Source of the DNA: Pannonibacter carbonis | Lineage (GTDB): Bacteria > Pseudomonadota > Alphaproteobacteria > Rhizobiales > Stappiaceae | Assembly (NCBI RefSeq): GCF_003012935.1 | Contig: NZ_PUDR01000006.1 | Span: 62,001 to 126,000, forward strand | Direction: 5' to 3' | Length of the DNA: 64,000 bases | Part shown: in pieces, positions 47,744 through 56,852 of the stretch | Layout: each line of letters starts with the position of its first letter | How positions within the stretch are numbered: position 1 is the first letter of the stretch | Notes under the pieces: model-generated | Database searches by the model: none | Told to the model about the DNA's origin: nothing | What the model saw: the letters and a program-made list of their open reading frames with translations, nothing else | Translations under genes and position numbers: made by a program

Positions 47744-48670
47744 ATGCTGGCCTATGCCCTACGAACCCTCATCAAGATGGTCATTACGCTTTTTGCCATC
47801 GTGACCCTGGTGTTCTTTGCCACGCGCCTCTCCGGCAATCCCATCGACTTCGTCCTGGGTGATGGCATTACCAGAGAAGACCGGGAGCTGCTGACGACCT
47901 ATTACGGGCTCGATGGCAGCGTGTGGACGCAGTACCTGCGCTATCTGGCGGCCTTCGTCGACGGCCAGTTCGGGCTCTCCTTCCTGGAACGGCGGCCGGT
48001 CGCCGATGTGGTGGCAGAGCGGCTGTGGCCAACGGCCCAGCTGATCCTGAGCGCAACTGCCTTCACGCTGCTGGTGTCCATCCCCCTTGGCATCCTGGCC
48101 GCGCTGAAGCGCAAGTCCTGGGTGGGCAGCGCCGTGATGACGGTGGCCTTCCTCGGGCTGGCGGTGCCCAACTTCGTGCTGGCGACGCTCCTGGTGCTGG
48201 TCTTTGCCTATCTGCTCAACTGGCTGCCAATCGTGGGCAATGGCACGCCGGCGCATTTCATCATGCCGACCATCGCCCTCTCCGGCCTGCTGATCGCCGC
48301 CCTCACCCGCTTCACCCGAAACGCCATGCTGGATGTGCTCAGCCAGGACTACATGCGCACGGCCCGGGCCAAGGGGCTGAAGGAACGGCGGGTGATCCTG
48401 AAGCACGGCCTCGGCAATGCCTCGATCACGCTGCTGTCGGTCATCGGCCTGCAGGTGGCGGGGCTCGCCGCGGCCGGCAGCGTGGTGATCGAGAGCATCT
48501 TCGCCTGGCCCGGCATCGGCCAGCTGCTCGTGCGCTCGGCGATCCTGCGCGATTACCCGGTGCTGCAGTTCGGCGTTCTCACCGTTGCCATCGCCGTCAT
48601 CGTCATCAACGCCGTGATCGACATTGCCTATGCCTATGCCGATCCGCGCATCCGCCTTGCGAAAGGATAA
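47744..48670 (+). CDS. ABC transporter permease, DppB/OppB type
   Basis: A 308-residue inner-membrane permease with the DppB N terminus (LAYALRTLIKMVITLFAI) and six membrane segments. The EAA loop reads YMRTARAKGLKERRVILKHG and contacts the ATPase. It lies 3 bases after the HAD gene. The family imports peptides, nickel, glycosides or opines; the exact substrate is unknown. Confidence 0.92.
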   Translation: MLAYALRTLIKMVITLFAIVTLVFFATRLSGNPIDFVLGDGITREDRELLTTYYGLDGSVWTQYLRYLAAFVDGQFGLSFLERRPVADVVAERLWPTAQLILSATAFTLLVSIPLGILAALKRKSWVGSAVMTVAFLGLAVPNFVLATLLVLVFAYLLNWLPIVGNGTPAHFIMPTIALSGLLIAALTRFTRNAMLDVLSQDYMRTARAKGLKERRVILKHGLGNASITLLSVIGLQVAGLAAAGSVVIESIFAWPGIGQLLVRSAILRDYPVLQFGVLTVAIAVIVINAVIDIAYAYADPRIRLAKG

Positions 48671-48674
48671 GCCC

Positions 48675-49598
48675 ATGACCGATCACGCGATTGCCGCATC
48701 GGGCCGGAACCAGCCACGCCGGCTGCCGTTCCCCCTGCCCCGCCTCGACTTCGCTGTGACCTTCTGGCGGGAGGCGAACGGCGTGCAGCGAGTGGCCATG
48801 ATCCTGGCCCTGGTGCTGCTGGTGACAGCCCTGGCTGCACCGCTCATCGCCCCGTTCGATCCCAATGCCCAGAGCCTGATGTCCCGGCTGAGACCACCGG
48901 TGGGCTTTGAACGGGCGAAGCTCGCCTATCTGCTGGGCACGGACGAACTGGGCCGGGATGTCCTGTCGCGCTGTCTTTACGGACTGCGGTTGACCTTCCT
49001 TCTGGCGCTTTGCGGTGCCGTGATCGGCCTCGCCATCGGCTTTGTTCTTGGAATGTTCTCAGGCCTTGCCGACGGAGCAATCGATGACTTCATCATGGGG
49101 CTGGTGGATGCGCAGATCGCCATTCCCTTCACGCTGGTGGCATTACTGCTTCTGGCCGTGTTCGGCTCCGGGCTCGACGTGATGATCCTGGTGCTCGGTC
49201 TCTACGGCTGGGAGCAATACACCCGCATCGTCCGCGGCGAAGTCCGCAAGCTCAAGCAAATGCCGTTCATCGAGGCCGCGCGGGCCGCAGGGGCTTCCCC
49301 CTGGCGTATCGCCCGCCGGCATATCCTGCCCAACATCGTCTCGCCGCTGGTGGTGCAGTTCACCCTGAGCTTCTCCAACATCGTGCTGCTGGAATCGACC
49401 CTGTCCTTCCTCGGGCTCGGCGTGCAGCCGCCCACCGCGACGCTGGGGTCGATGGTCGGCATCGGCCGCGACTACCTGCCGACCGCCCCCTGGATCGTGC
49501 TCGCCCCGGCGGCGGTGATCCTTCTCCTGACCTTTGCCGTGCAGATCCTGGGCGACTGGCTCCGGGACCGCGCCGACGTGCGCCTGCGCAGCCGCTGA
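48675..49598 (+). CDS. ABC transporter permease, DppC/OppC type
   Basis: A 307-residue second permease with the DppC cytoplasmic N terminus, IAPFDPNAQSLMSRLRPP segment, LLGTDELGRDVLSRCLYG and EAA loop FIEAARAAGASPWRIARRHI. The ATG at 48675, preceded by AAAGGA, is the start; in-frame codons further upstream lie in the preceding gene. Confidence 0.92.
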   Translation: MTDHAIAASGRNQPRRLPFPLPRLDFAVTFWREANGVQRVAMILALVLLVTALAAPLIAPFDPNAQSLMSRLRPPVGFERAKLAYLLGTDELGRDVLSRCLYGLRLTFLLALCGAVIGLAIGFVLGMFSGLADGAIDDFIMGLVDAQIAIPFTLVALLLLAVFGSGLDVMILVLGLYGWEQYTRIVRGEVRKLKQMPFIEAARAAGASPWRIARRHILPNIVSPLVVQFTLSFSNIVLLESTLSFLGLGVQPPTATLGSMVGIGRDYLPTAPWIVLAPAAVILLLTFAVQILGDWLRDRADVRLRSR

Positions 49599-49663
49599 AA
49601 CAACAGAAGCCGGAACGGCCGACGTCCCTACTCCCTAACCTCACCCCTCTTGTGGAGGCATTC

Positions 49664-51214
49664 ATGTTGAGACTTCTTGCAAGCACTGCCCTGATCAGCG
49701 CCGCTCTCGCCGGCTCCGCCCTGTCCGCCGAGATCACCGTTGGCGCGGCCAACGTGTCGTCCTACCTGGATCCGGGCCGCGACCATTCCAACGTGGGCTC
49801 GCAGTTCTACTACAACAGCTTCGACACGCTGATCGGCCGCAACCACGACACCACCAAGACCGAATGGGTTCCCGCGCTGGCGACCTCGTGGAAGCTGATC
49901 GACGACACCACGATGGAGCTGAAGCTGCGCGACGGCGTGAAGTTCCACAACGGAGCGGCCATGACCGCCGATGACGTGGTGTTCTCGCTGAACCGCATGT
50001 TCCAGGCCGACTTCCCGCCCTACCAGGTGCGCGCCCGCGACCGCTTCTCCAACTTCGCCGGAGCCGAGAAGGTCGATGACCTGACCATCCGCGTCAAGGC
50101 CAAGCGCGCCGAGCCGCTGTGGGAGACGCTGCTGAACCTGCAGCAGGTCATGATCATCCCCGCCGCCTACACCATGAGCCTTGCCGGCGACCCGGCCAAG
50201 CTGGAACACGACGACTTTGAAGCCTTCTCGCTGAAGCCGGTCGGCACCGGCCCCTACAAGGTGTCCGAGTTCGTTCCGGGCCAGACCATCGTCTGGGAGC
50301 GCTTCGCCGACTTCTGGGGCGACAAGGCCCCGCTCGACAAGGTGACCGTCAAGCACATGCCGGAAACCGCTTCGCGCATCACCGCCCTGAAGACCGGTGA
50401 AGCCGACATCGTGACGAACATCGCCCCGGACCAGCTCGACATGATCGACAAGGACCCGGACATGAAGGCCTTCGGCGCGCCGACCGCCCTGTTCCACGTC
50501 ATGATCATGAACCAGAACCATCCGAAGCTGAAGGATGCCCGCATCCGCCAGGCGCTGTCGCTGGCGATCGACCGTGACGCGCTGAACGAGGCGCTGTGGC
50601 TCGGCAAGGCCGTGGTTCCGGCGTCGCACACCATGGAAGAGTTCGGCGAACTCTACATGCCGGAGCTGAAGACCTTCGAATACAACCCGGAGAAGGCCAA
50701 GGAACTGCTCAAGGAAGCCGGCTACGACGGCTCCGAGATCACCTTCGACACGGCGGCCGGCTATTACACCAACGGTCTGCTGTCGACCCAGGCGATCATG
50801 GAGATGTGGGCCGAAGTCGGTGTGAAGGGCAAGATCAACGTCGGTGACAAGTGGACCGGCAACTCGCCGGACCTGATGGTCCGCAACTGGTCCAACCCGA
50901 TGTATTTCGCCGATCCGTTCGGCTCCTTCGGCGTGATGTGGGCGCCGGGCGGCCCGTCGCAGTCGGAAGGCCGCTTCAACACGGATGACGCCTATGCCGC
51001 CGCCTGGGAGAAGTTCCGCTTCTCCGGCGACGTCGAGCTGCGCCGCGCGGCCTATGCCGAGCTGATGGACCGCGTGAAGGCCGATCCGGCCCTGCTGCCG
51101 CTCTATCGTCCCTATGAAGCCTGGGCGATGAAGAACGCGGTCAACTGGCAGACCAAGCCGGGCCACATTCCGTATGTGCTCGACTTCCGCGCCGGCTCCA
51201 TCTCCTTCAACTGA
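49664..51214 (+). CDS. Periplasmic solute-binding protein (SBP_bac_5 family)
   Basis: A 516-residue DppA/OppA-type binding protein with signal peptide MLRLLASTALISAALAGSAL cut near LSA. Typical family segments are KLRDGVKFHNGAAMTADDVV, VGTGPYKVSEFVPGQTI and DARIRQALSLAIDRDALNEA. TGGAGG lies 5 bases before the ATG at 49664, which rules out the longer frame from 49652. It delivers substrate to the adjacent permeases. Confidence 0.92.
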   Translation: MLRLLASTALISAALAGSALSAEITVGAANVSSYLDPGRDHSNVGSQFYYNSFDTLIGRNHDTTKTEWVPALATSWKLIDDTTMELKLRDGVKFHNGAAMTADDVVFSLNRMFQADFPPYQVRARDRFSNFAGAEKVDDLTIRVKAKRAEPLWETLLNLQQVMIIPAAYTMSLAGDPAKLEHDDFEAFSLKPVGTGPYKVSEFVPGQTIVWERFADFWGDKAPLDKVTVKHMPETASRITALKTGEADIVTNIAPDQLDMIDKDPDMKAFGAPTALFHVMIMNQNHPKLKDARIRQALSLAIDRDALNEALWLGKAVVPASHTMEEFGELYMPELKTFEYNPEKAKELLKEAGYDGSEITFDTAAGYYTNGLLSTQAIMEMWAEVGVKGKINVGDKWTGNSPDLMVRNWSNPMYFADPFGSFGVMWAPGGPSQSEGRFNTDDAYAAAWEKFRFSGDVELRRAAYAELMDRVKADPALLPLYRPYEAWAMKNAVNWQTKPGHIPYVLDFRAGSISFN

Positions 51215-51286
51215 GCCTGACATCAAGCCGGAGCGCTGCCCCTCGCAGCGCTCCGGTTTCCCCCAATGCCAAAAGGATCCCTTGCC

Positions 51287-52156
51287 GTGACCGTCCGTCT
51301 TGCCCTCGTTGCCGATATCCATCATGGCGCGCCCTCTGCCACCAAGCGCGGCGACACCGCCCTTGGCCTGATGGAGGAGTTCGCCCGCTTCACCAACGCC
51401 GCACGGCCGGATCTGGTCATCGATCTCGGCGACCGGATTTCCGACATAGACCGCGATACCGACCTGCGGCTGGAGCGCGAGGTGGCCGAAGCCTTCGCCC
51501 CGATCACCGCGCCGGTACGCCACATTTGCGGCAACCATGACCGCGACCATCTGGAGGTTGCCGACAACGAGGCGATCCTCGGCCAGAGCCTTGCAAACGA
51601 GACCCTCGACATCGGCGGCTGGCGCATCGCGCTGTGGCGTGCCGACAGCCGCATCATCCGCACGCCGGAGCACTCCGGTTTCGTGCTGAAGGAAGCCGAT
51701 CTCCTGTGGCTGTCGCGCGTGGCGCAGACGGCCGACCGGCCGCTGCTCGTCTTGAGCCACGTGCCGATCTCCGGCCATGCCCAGACCGGCAACTACTATT
51801 TCCAGAACAACCCGTCCGCCTCGACCTATCTCCATGCCGAGCGCGCCCGCGCGGCGCTGGCCCAGGCCCGGGTGCCGGTGGTCTGCATGGCTGGCCATGT
51901 GCACTGGAACACGGTCACGAAGGTCGACGGCATCGTCCACATGACGCAGCAGTCGCTGACCGAGAGCTTCACCACGTCCGGAGAGCCGGCCGGGGCCTTC
52001 GGCCTCCTGGAGCTTGGCGACACCGTCTCCTGGCAGGTCGAGGGCAAGGACCCGATGCGCTTTGCCTTCACGCCGACGGCGGACCGCTGGACGCCGGTGA
52101 TGCCGGTGTTCGACAGCCTGCCCGAATTTGCCGCCCGCCGGCGGACCGCAGCATGA
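51287..52156 (+). CDS. Calcineurin-like metallophosphoesterase
   Basis: About 289 residues with all dimetal motifs: ALVADIHHG (DxH), VIDLGDRISD (GDxxxD), HICGNHDRDH (GNHD), LLVLSHVPISGH and MAGHVHWN (GHxH). This fold hydrolyses phosphomonoesters or diesters. A GTG at 51287 with AAAGGA 9 bases upstream is preferred; the ATG at 51266 lacks a ribosome site. It is embedded in an ABC importer operon together with a HAD phosphatase. No signal peptide, so it acts in the cytoplasm after import. Confidence 0.86.
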   Translation: MTVRLALVADIHHGAPSATKRGDTALGLMEEFARFTNAARPDLVIDLGDRISDIDRDTDLRLEREVAEAFAPITAPVRHICGNHDRDHLEVADNEAILGQSLANETLDIGGWRIALWRADSRIIRTPEHSGFVLKEADLLWLSRVAQTADRPLLVLSHVPISGHAQTGNYYFQNNPSASTYLHAERARAALAQARVPVVCMAGHVHWNTVTKVDGIVHMTQQSLTESFTTSGEPAGAFGLLELGDTVSWQVEGKDPMRFAFTPTADRWTPVMPVFDSLPEFAARRRTAA

Positions 52157-53913
52157 CCGCCGCGCCGGAGGCACAGCCGGTCCTGGCCGTCGAGGGCCTG
52201 AAAGTGGCCTTCGGCGCGCATGAGGCCGTGAAGGGCCTGAGCTTCTCCATCCGCGCCGGCGAGACGCTGGCGCTGGTGGGGGAATCCGGCTCCGGCAAGT
52301 CGGCGACGGCGCTCGCCATCTTGCGGCTGATCGAGCGTGAAGGCGGACGGATCGCCGGCGGGCGCATCCTGCTCGGTACAGGCGCCGAGCAGATTGACCT
52401 GACCGCCCTGTCCGATGACGCCCTCACCGACATTCGCGGCGACCGGGTGTCGATGGTGTTCCAGGAGCCGATGACCTCGCTCAATCCGGTGATGACCGTC
52501 GGGGCGCAGCTGGCCGAGGTGTTCATCCGGCACCGGGGCCTCAGCGCCCGCGCGGCGCTTGAGGAGGCCCGCGCCGGGCTCGACGCCGTGCGCATTCCCG
52601 ACGCGCAGCGCCGGCTGGTGCAATACCCGCACGAGCTGTCGGGCGGCCTGCGCCAGCGGGTGATGATCGCCATGGCGCTGGCCTGCCGCCCAGATCTTCT
52701 CATTGCAGATGAACCGACCACCGCGCTGGATGTGACGACCCAGGCCGAGATCCTCGACCTAATCCGTTCATTGCAAAATGAAATCGGCATGGGCCTTCTT
52801 TTCATTACGCATGACATGGGTGTCGTCTCGGAAATCGCCGACCGGGTGCTGGTGCTGCGGCATGGCCAGGCTGTCGAGGAGGCGGCCACAGCCGAGCTGT
52901 TCCGCGCGCCGCAGGCGGCCTATTCCCGCGCCCTGATGGAGGCAACGCCGCGCCTCGGCAGCGGCAGCCTGACCACGCCGGCAAGCGCAACGCCCGTGCT
53001 GACCGTGCGCAACCTTTCAACCCGATTCCCTGTCCGCAAGGGCTTCCTGCGGCGCCTGCAGGGGGAGCTTCATGCCGTGCGCACTGTCAGCCTGTCGCTG
53101 AACGAGGGCGAGACGCTGGGCCTTGTGGGCGAATCCGGCTGTGGCAAGTCCACGCTGGCCCGCAGCATCCTGCGGCTGGTGGAGCCGGCCGAGGGCCGGG
53201 TGGATCTGGCCGGACGGGAGCTGACCGGCAAGCGGCTTGCCGACCTCAGGCCGGAGCGGCGACTGGCGCAGATGGTGTTCCAGGACCCCTTTGCCAGCCT
53301 CAACCCGCGCCTGCCGGTACATGAGCTGGTGACTGAACCCGCGCGCATTCACGGCCTGATCGGCGAGAAGGACCAGAAGCAGCTGGCCGCCGATCTCGTG
53401 ACGCGGGTCGGGCTGGAGGCGGACTGCATCACCCGCTATCCGCACCAGTTCTCCGGCGGGCAGCGCCAGCGGCTCTGCATCGCGCGGGCGCTGTCGGTGC
53501 GGCCCAAACTGATCGTTGCAGATGAAGCAGTGTCGGCTCTCGATGTCTCGATTGCGCGGCAGGTGACGGACCTGATGCTGGATCTGCAGCAGCGCGAGGG
53601 CATGGCGTTTCTTTTCATTTCGCATGACATTGCCGTGGTCGAGCGGGTCAGCCATCGCATCGCGGTGATGTATGGCGGCGAGATCGTCGAGATGGGCGCG
53701 ACCGCCGACATTCTGGCGCGACCGCAGCACAGCTATACCCGCCGCCTGCTGGCCGCCGTGCCGTCGGGCAAGCCGGGCGAGAACCGCAAGGACGGTCGGC
53801 TGCGCGAGGCGGTTGCCCCGAAGCTGGCCTTCACGCGTCCGGGCGAACGGCTGGCCCAGCTGCCGCTGGTCGAGGTGCTGCCCGGCCATTTCGTGCGGGC
53901 GGAGGCCGCCTGA
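52153..53913 (+). CDS. Fused double ATPase of a peptide-type ABC importer (DppD-DppF)
   Basis: A 586-residue protein with two complete ABC ATPase halves. Half one: Walker A GESGSGKSATA, signature LSGGLRQRVMIA, Walker B LLIADEPTTALD. Half two: GESGCGKSTLA, FSGGQRQRLCIA and LIVADEAVSALD. Each ends in the oligopeptide-transporter extension. The start overlaps the metallophosphoesterase stop by ATGA. It completes the importer HAD-permease-permease-binding protein-phosphoesterase-ATPase. Confidence 0.93.
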   Translation: MTAAPEAQPVLAVEGLKVAFGAHEAVKGLSFSIRAGETLALVGESGSGKSATALAILRLIEREGGRIAGGRILLGTGAEQIDLTALSDDALTDIRGDRVSMVFQEPMTSLNPVMTVGAQLAEVFIRHRGLSARAALEEARAGLDAVRIPDAQRRLVQYPHELSGGLRQRVMIAMALACRPDLLIADEPTTALDVTTQAEILDLIRSLQNEIGMGLLFITHDMGVVSEIADRVLVLRHGQAVEEAATAELFRAPQAAYSRALMEATPRLGSGSLTTPASATPVLTVRNLSTRFPVRKGFLRRLQGELHAVRTVSLSLNEGETLGLVGESGCGKSTLARSILRLVEPAEGRVDLAGRELTGKRLADLRPERRLAQMVFQDPFASLNPRLPVHELVTEPARIHGLIGEKDQKQLAADLVTRVGLEADCITRYPHQFSGGQRQRLCIARALSVRPKLIVADEAVSALDVSIARQVTDLMLDLQQREGMAFLFISHDIAVVERVSHRIAVMYGGEIVEMGATADILARPQHSYTRRLLAAVPSGKPGENRKDGRLREAVAPKLAFTRPGERLAQLPLVEVLPGHFVRAEAA

Positions 53914-54012
53914 GCCGCCGCCCTTTGCCCGCAGCAGGCAACGTCGCAGAACCGGCATGGCGTGTCGTTTTCGGATCATCCGCAACGGCCCGCCCGTGGT
54001 GGATTGGGGCAT

Positions 54013-54213
54013 GACCAGGGTGCCCTGCTTCGGTGACGCGGCAGGGAGAATTGGGAAGCCGGTGACATGGGCCCTGGGGCGCATGGCAAGCCGGCGCTGC
54101 CCCCGCAACGGTGGCGAGGACAGGAGCGCGGTGGAGGAGCCACTGGGGCAACCCGGGAAGGTGCCGCATCCGGGCCGCAAGGCCGCCTCGAAGCCCGGAA
54201 ACCAGCCCTGGCC
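54013..54213 (+). ncRNA. Cobalamin (AdoCbl) riboswitch
   Basis: The main conserved blocks occur in order: GCGCTGCCCCCGCAACGGTG (54095-54114), GCCACTGG (54139), CCGGGAAGG (54153-54161) and the B12 box GAAGCCCGGAAACCAGCC (54190-54207), close to the AGYCMGGAGACCNGCC consensus. A closing stem P1 can form between CCAGGG (54015) and CCCTGG (54206). It lies in the 421-base gap after the ABC ATPase and 122 bases before the Rieske oxygenase gene. The intervening GC-rich hairpin region (54236-54290) may be the expression platform. Such riboswitches normally turn genes off when cobalamin is plentiful. Confidence 0.92.
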
Positions 54214-54334
54214 AGAGACAACCCAACGGATCGCGGAGGGCGGACCGGGGCGGCCAGAGCTGTGGCGGAGGGAGACCGCCGGAGCAAGCCTGTCCCTGAC
54301 CCAAGTCCCCCGCCGGCAAGCGGAATGTGAGGCC

Positions 54335-55579
54335 ATGGACGTTCGCAATGACATGCTGAGCCGCGTGCGCAACCGGCGCGAAGGCTTTTCTCTCGATCAG
54401 GCCTTCTACATCGATCCGGAGTATTTCAAGCTCGACCTGGATCTCATCTGGTACCGCGACTGGCTGTTCGTCGGCCATGACTGCGAGGTGGCCAAGGCCG
54501 GCAGCTTCTTCACCGTGCAGGTGGGCGACTATCCGGTGGTGATCCTGCGTGACAGCGACGGTCAGATCCGCGCCTTCCACAATTCCTGCCGCCATCGCGG
54601 CAGCCGGGTTTGCACGGAGCATCGCGGTTCGAGCGCAAGGCTCGTCTGCCCCTATCACCAGTGGACCTATGACCTCGACGGCAGCCTGCTCTATGCGCGG
54701 CAGATGGCCGAGGATTTCGACAAGTCGCAGTTCTCGCTGAAACCCGTCGCCTGCGAAAGCGTGGCCGGCTACATCTTCATCTGCCTTGCGGACAAGCCGG
54801 CCGAGTTCGCGCCTTTCGCGCAGCTGATGCAGCCCTATTTCGCGCCGCACCGCCTCACCGAGGCCAAGGTCGCCTTCGAGAGCACGATCATCGAGAAGGG
54901 CAACTGGAAGCTTGTTTGGGAGAACAACCGCGAGTGCTACCACTGCGCCGGCAACCACCCGGAACTCTGCAAGACCTATCCGGAAGCCCCGACAGTGACC
55001 GGTGTTGCCGGCGGCGACGAGGACCCGGACCTGACCGAGCACTGGACGCGGCTTGAGGCGGGCGGCTTGCCGAGCCGGTTCCAGATGCATGAGAGCGGCC
55101 AGTTCCGCGCCTGCCGCACGCCGCTGATCGGCGATGCGGTGAGCTACACGATTTCCGGCCGCCCGGCGGTGCAGGAGCTTCTGTCGGCGGGTGTGAGCCA
55201 GGAGCGGATCGGGGCGCTGCTGCTGTTCCACTATCCGACCACCTGGAACCATGTGCTCAGCGACCACGCGGTGACCTTCCGCGTGCTGCCGATCAGCGCC
55301 ACCGAGACCGCCGTGACCACCAAGTGGCTGGTCAACAAGGACGCGGTCGAGGGCGTCGACTATGACCTCGACACACTGACGCATGTGTGGATGCAGACCA
55401 ACGACCAGGACCGGCGCATCGTCGAGGAGAATGCCTTCGGCATCAAATCGCCCGCCTATGAGCCCGGTCCCTATTCCGAACTGCACGAGGGCGGCGTGAT
55501 GCAGTTCGTCGACTGGTATTGCCGCAATGTCGAAACGCGCCTGACGACAGGTGCCAAGCCGTTGCGCAGCGTCGCCTGA
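54335..55579 (+). CDS. Rieske non-heme oxygenase, alpha subunit (GbcA-like)
   Basis: A 414-residue ring-hydroxylating-oxygenase-type protein. The Rieske cluster is bound by CRHRGSRVC and CPYHQWTYDLDG (CxH...CxxH). The mononuclear iron site is in NRECYHCAGNHPEL with a downstream aspartate. Overall it resembles GbcA and Stc2 oxygenases that N-demethylate glycine betaine or proline betaine, including AVEGVDYDLDTL and NDQDRRIVEENAFGI. The exact substrate is not proven. The start at 54335 is set by GAGG and by family alignment; the frame upstream of it is riboswitch sequence. It is followed 12 bases later by its reductase. Confidence 0.9.
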   Translation: MDVRNDMLSRVRNRREGFSLDQAFYIDPEYFKLDLDLIWYRDWLFVGHDCEVAKAGSFFTVQVGDYPVVILRDSDGQIRAFHNSCRHRGSRVCTEHRGSSARLVCPYHQWTYDLDGSLLYARQMAEDFDKSQFSLKPVACESVAGYIFICLADKPAEFAPFAQLMQPYFAPHRLTEAKVAFESTIIEKGNWKLVWENNRECYHCAGNHPELCKTYPEAPTVTGVAGGDEDPDLTEHWTRLEAGGLPSRFQMHESGQFRACRTPLIGDAVSYTISGRPAVQELLSAGVSQERIGALLLFHYPTTWNHVLSDHAVTFRVLPISATETAVTTKWLVNKDAVEGVDYDLDTLTHVWMQTNDQDRRIVEENAFGIKSPAYEPGPYSELHEGGVMQFVDWYCRNVETRLTTGAKPLRSVA

Positions 55580-55591
55580 GGATCCTCATCC

Positions 55592-56845
55592 ATGACCGTC
55601 AAACCGGATTTTGCCGCAGGCCTCGCCCTGCCCTTCGCCGCAACCGCCCCCTGGAAGGGACCGGCATCGCGGCTGGAGGTGCTGGCCGTGATCGACGAGA
55701 CCGCCGACGTGAAGACCTTCGTCTTTCGGCCTGAAGGCGGCGGCTGGTTCTCCTACAAGCCCGGCCAGTTCGTGACCCTTGAGCTGCCGGTGCCCGGCGG
55801 GCCGGTGTGGCGGACCTATACGCTCTCCTCCACGCCGACGCGGCCTTTCTCGGCCTCGGTAACTGTGAAGGCACAGGCCGGCAGCATTGGTACGCGCTGG
55901 ATGTTCGACACGCTGGTGCCGGGCATGACGCTGACGGCCAGCGGCCCGGCCGGGCATTTCAGCCACTGGAACCATCTGGCCGAGCGCTATCTGTTCCTGT
56001 CGGCCGGATCAGGCATCACGCCGATGATGTCGATGCTGCGCGCGATGGCCGACACGGCCCCGGCCAGCGACGTGGCCTTCCTCACCTGCGGCCGCACGCC
56101 CGGCGACCTTCTGTTCCGCGACGAGCTGGAGATGCTAGCGCGGCATATGCCGAACCTGTCGCTGGGACTGATGGTGGAACGCAAGGGCGCAGCCGACCGC
56201 TGGCACGGCCTGACCGGGCGCATCGACATGGCGCGGCTGAAGTTCCTGGTGCGCGACTACCGCCAGCGGGAAATCTTCTGCTGTGGCCCGGAACCCTTCA
56301 TGGCCGGTGTGCGCCTGATGCTGGAAGACGCCGGCTTCGACATGCGCCACTATCACGAGGAAAGCTTCGGCGCGCCGTCGAAGGCCCAAACGCAGCCCCA
56401 GACCAAAGTCCAGACCCAGAGTCAGGCCCAGGTCCAGGTCACCAGCGCCAAGGCTGCCAGCGCAGCAAAGACGGTGACGGATGATGCCACGGCTGGCCAC
56501 GTCCCGTCGCAGGTGCAAGGCGCAGCGCCGACGGCCGCCGCCCCGGCGCAGGACGGCACCGCCACCGCAGGGTATGCCGGCGACGGCGTGCGGCTGCAGT
56601 TCAGCCGCAGCGACGTCACGACGACCTGTGCCCCCGGCACGACCCTGCTGGAGGCCGCCCGCGCGGCGGCCGTCCGCATCCCGGCCGCCTGCGAGGCCGG
56701 CATGTGCGGCACCTGCAAGGTGAAGAAGACGGCCGGCGACGTCACCATGGCCCACAATGGCGGCATCACGGACGAAGAAATCGCCAGCGGCTACATCCTC
56801 GCCTGCTGCTCCCATCCGGTCAGCGCCGTAACGCTGGAGGCGTGA
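55592..56845 (+). CDS. FAD/2Fe-2S oxygenase reductase (GbcB-like)
   Basis: A 417-residue reductase: FAD-binding segment VWRTYTLSSTPT, NAD-binding FLSAGSGITPMMSMLRAM, and C-terminal plant-type ferredoxin domain with CEAGMCGTCKV and a distant CC. It passes electrons from NADH to the preceding oxygenase. Between the NAD and ferredoxin domains (about residues 262-330) there is an unusual Gln/Val/Thr-Ala-rich linker (AQTQPQTKVQTQSQAQVQV). It is convergent with chrA, 7 bases away. Confidence 0.9.
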   Translation: MTVKPDFAAGLALPFAATAPWKGPASRLEVLAVIDETADVKTFVFRPEGGGWFSYKPGQFVTLELPVPGGPVWRTYTLSSTPTRPFSASVTVKAQAGSIGTRWMFDTLVPGMTLTASGPAGHFSHWNHLAERYLFLSAGSGITPMMSMLRAMADTAPASDVAFLTCGRTPGDLLFRDELEMLARHMPNLSLGLMVERKGAADRWHGLTGRIDMARLKFLVRDYRQREIFCCGPEPFMAGVRLMLEDAGFDMRHYHEESFGAPSKAQTQPQTKVQTQSQAQVQVTSAKAASAAKTVTDDATAGHVPSQVQGAAPTAAAPAQDGTATAGYAGDGVRLQFSRSDVTTTCAPGTTLLEAARAAAVRIPAACEAGMCGTCKVKKTAGDVTMAHNGGITDEEIASGYILACCSHPVSAVTLEA

Positions 56846-56852
56846 CAGCCCG

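Noticed and set aside
49628-52174. 848-codon open frame antisense to the binding protein and phosphoesterase
   Set aside because: Runs across three well-supported genes on the other strand and has shadow-type composition.
53672-54334. N-terminal extension of the Rieske oxygenase frame into the ABC ATPase gene
   Set aside because: The extension covers the riboswitch and shows no similarity to oxygenases; the start at 54335 agrees with the family.
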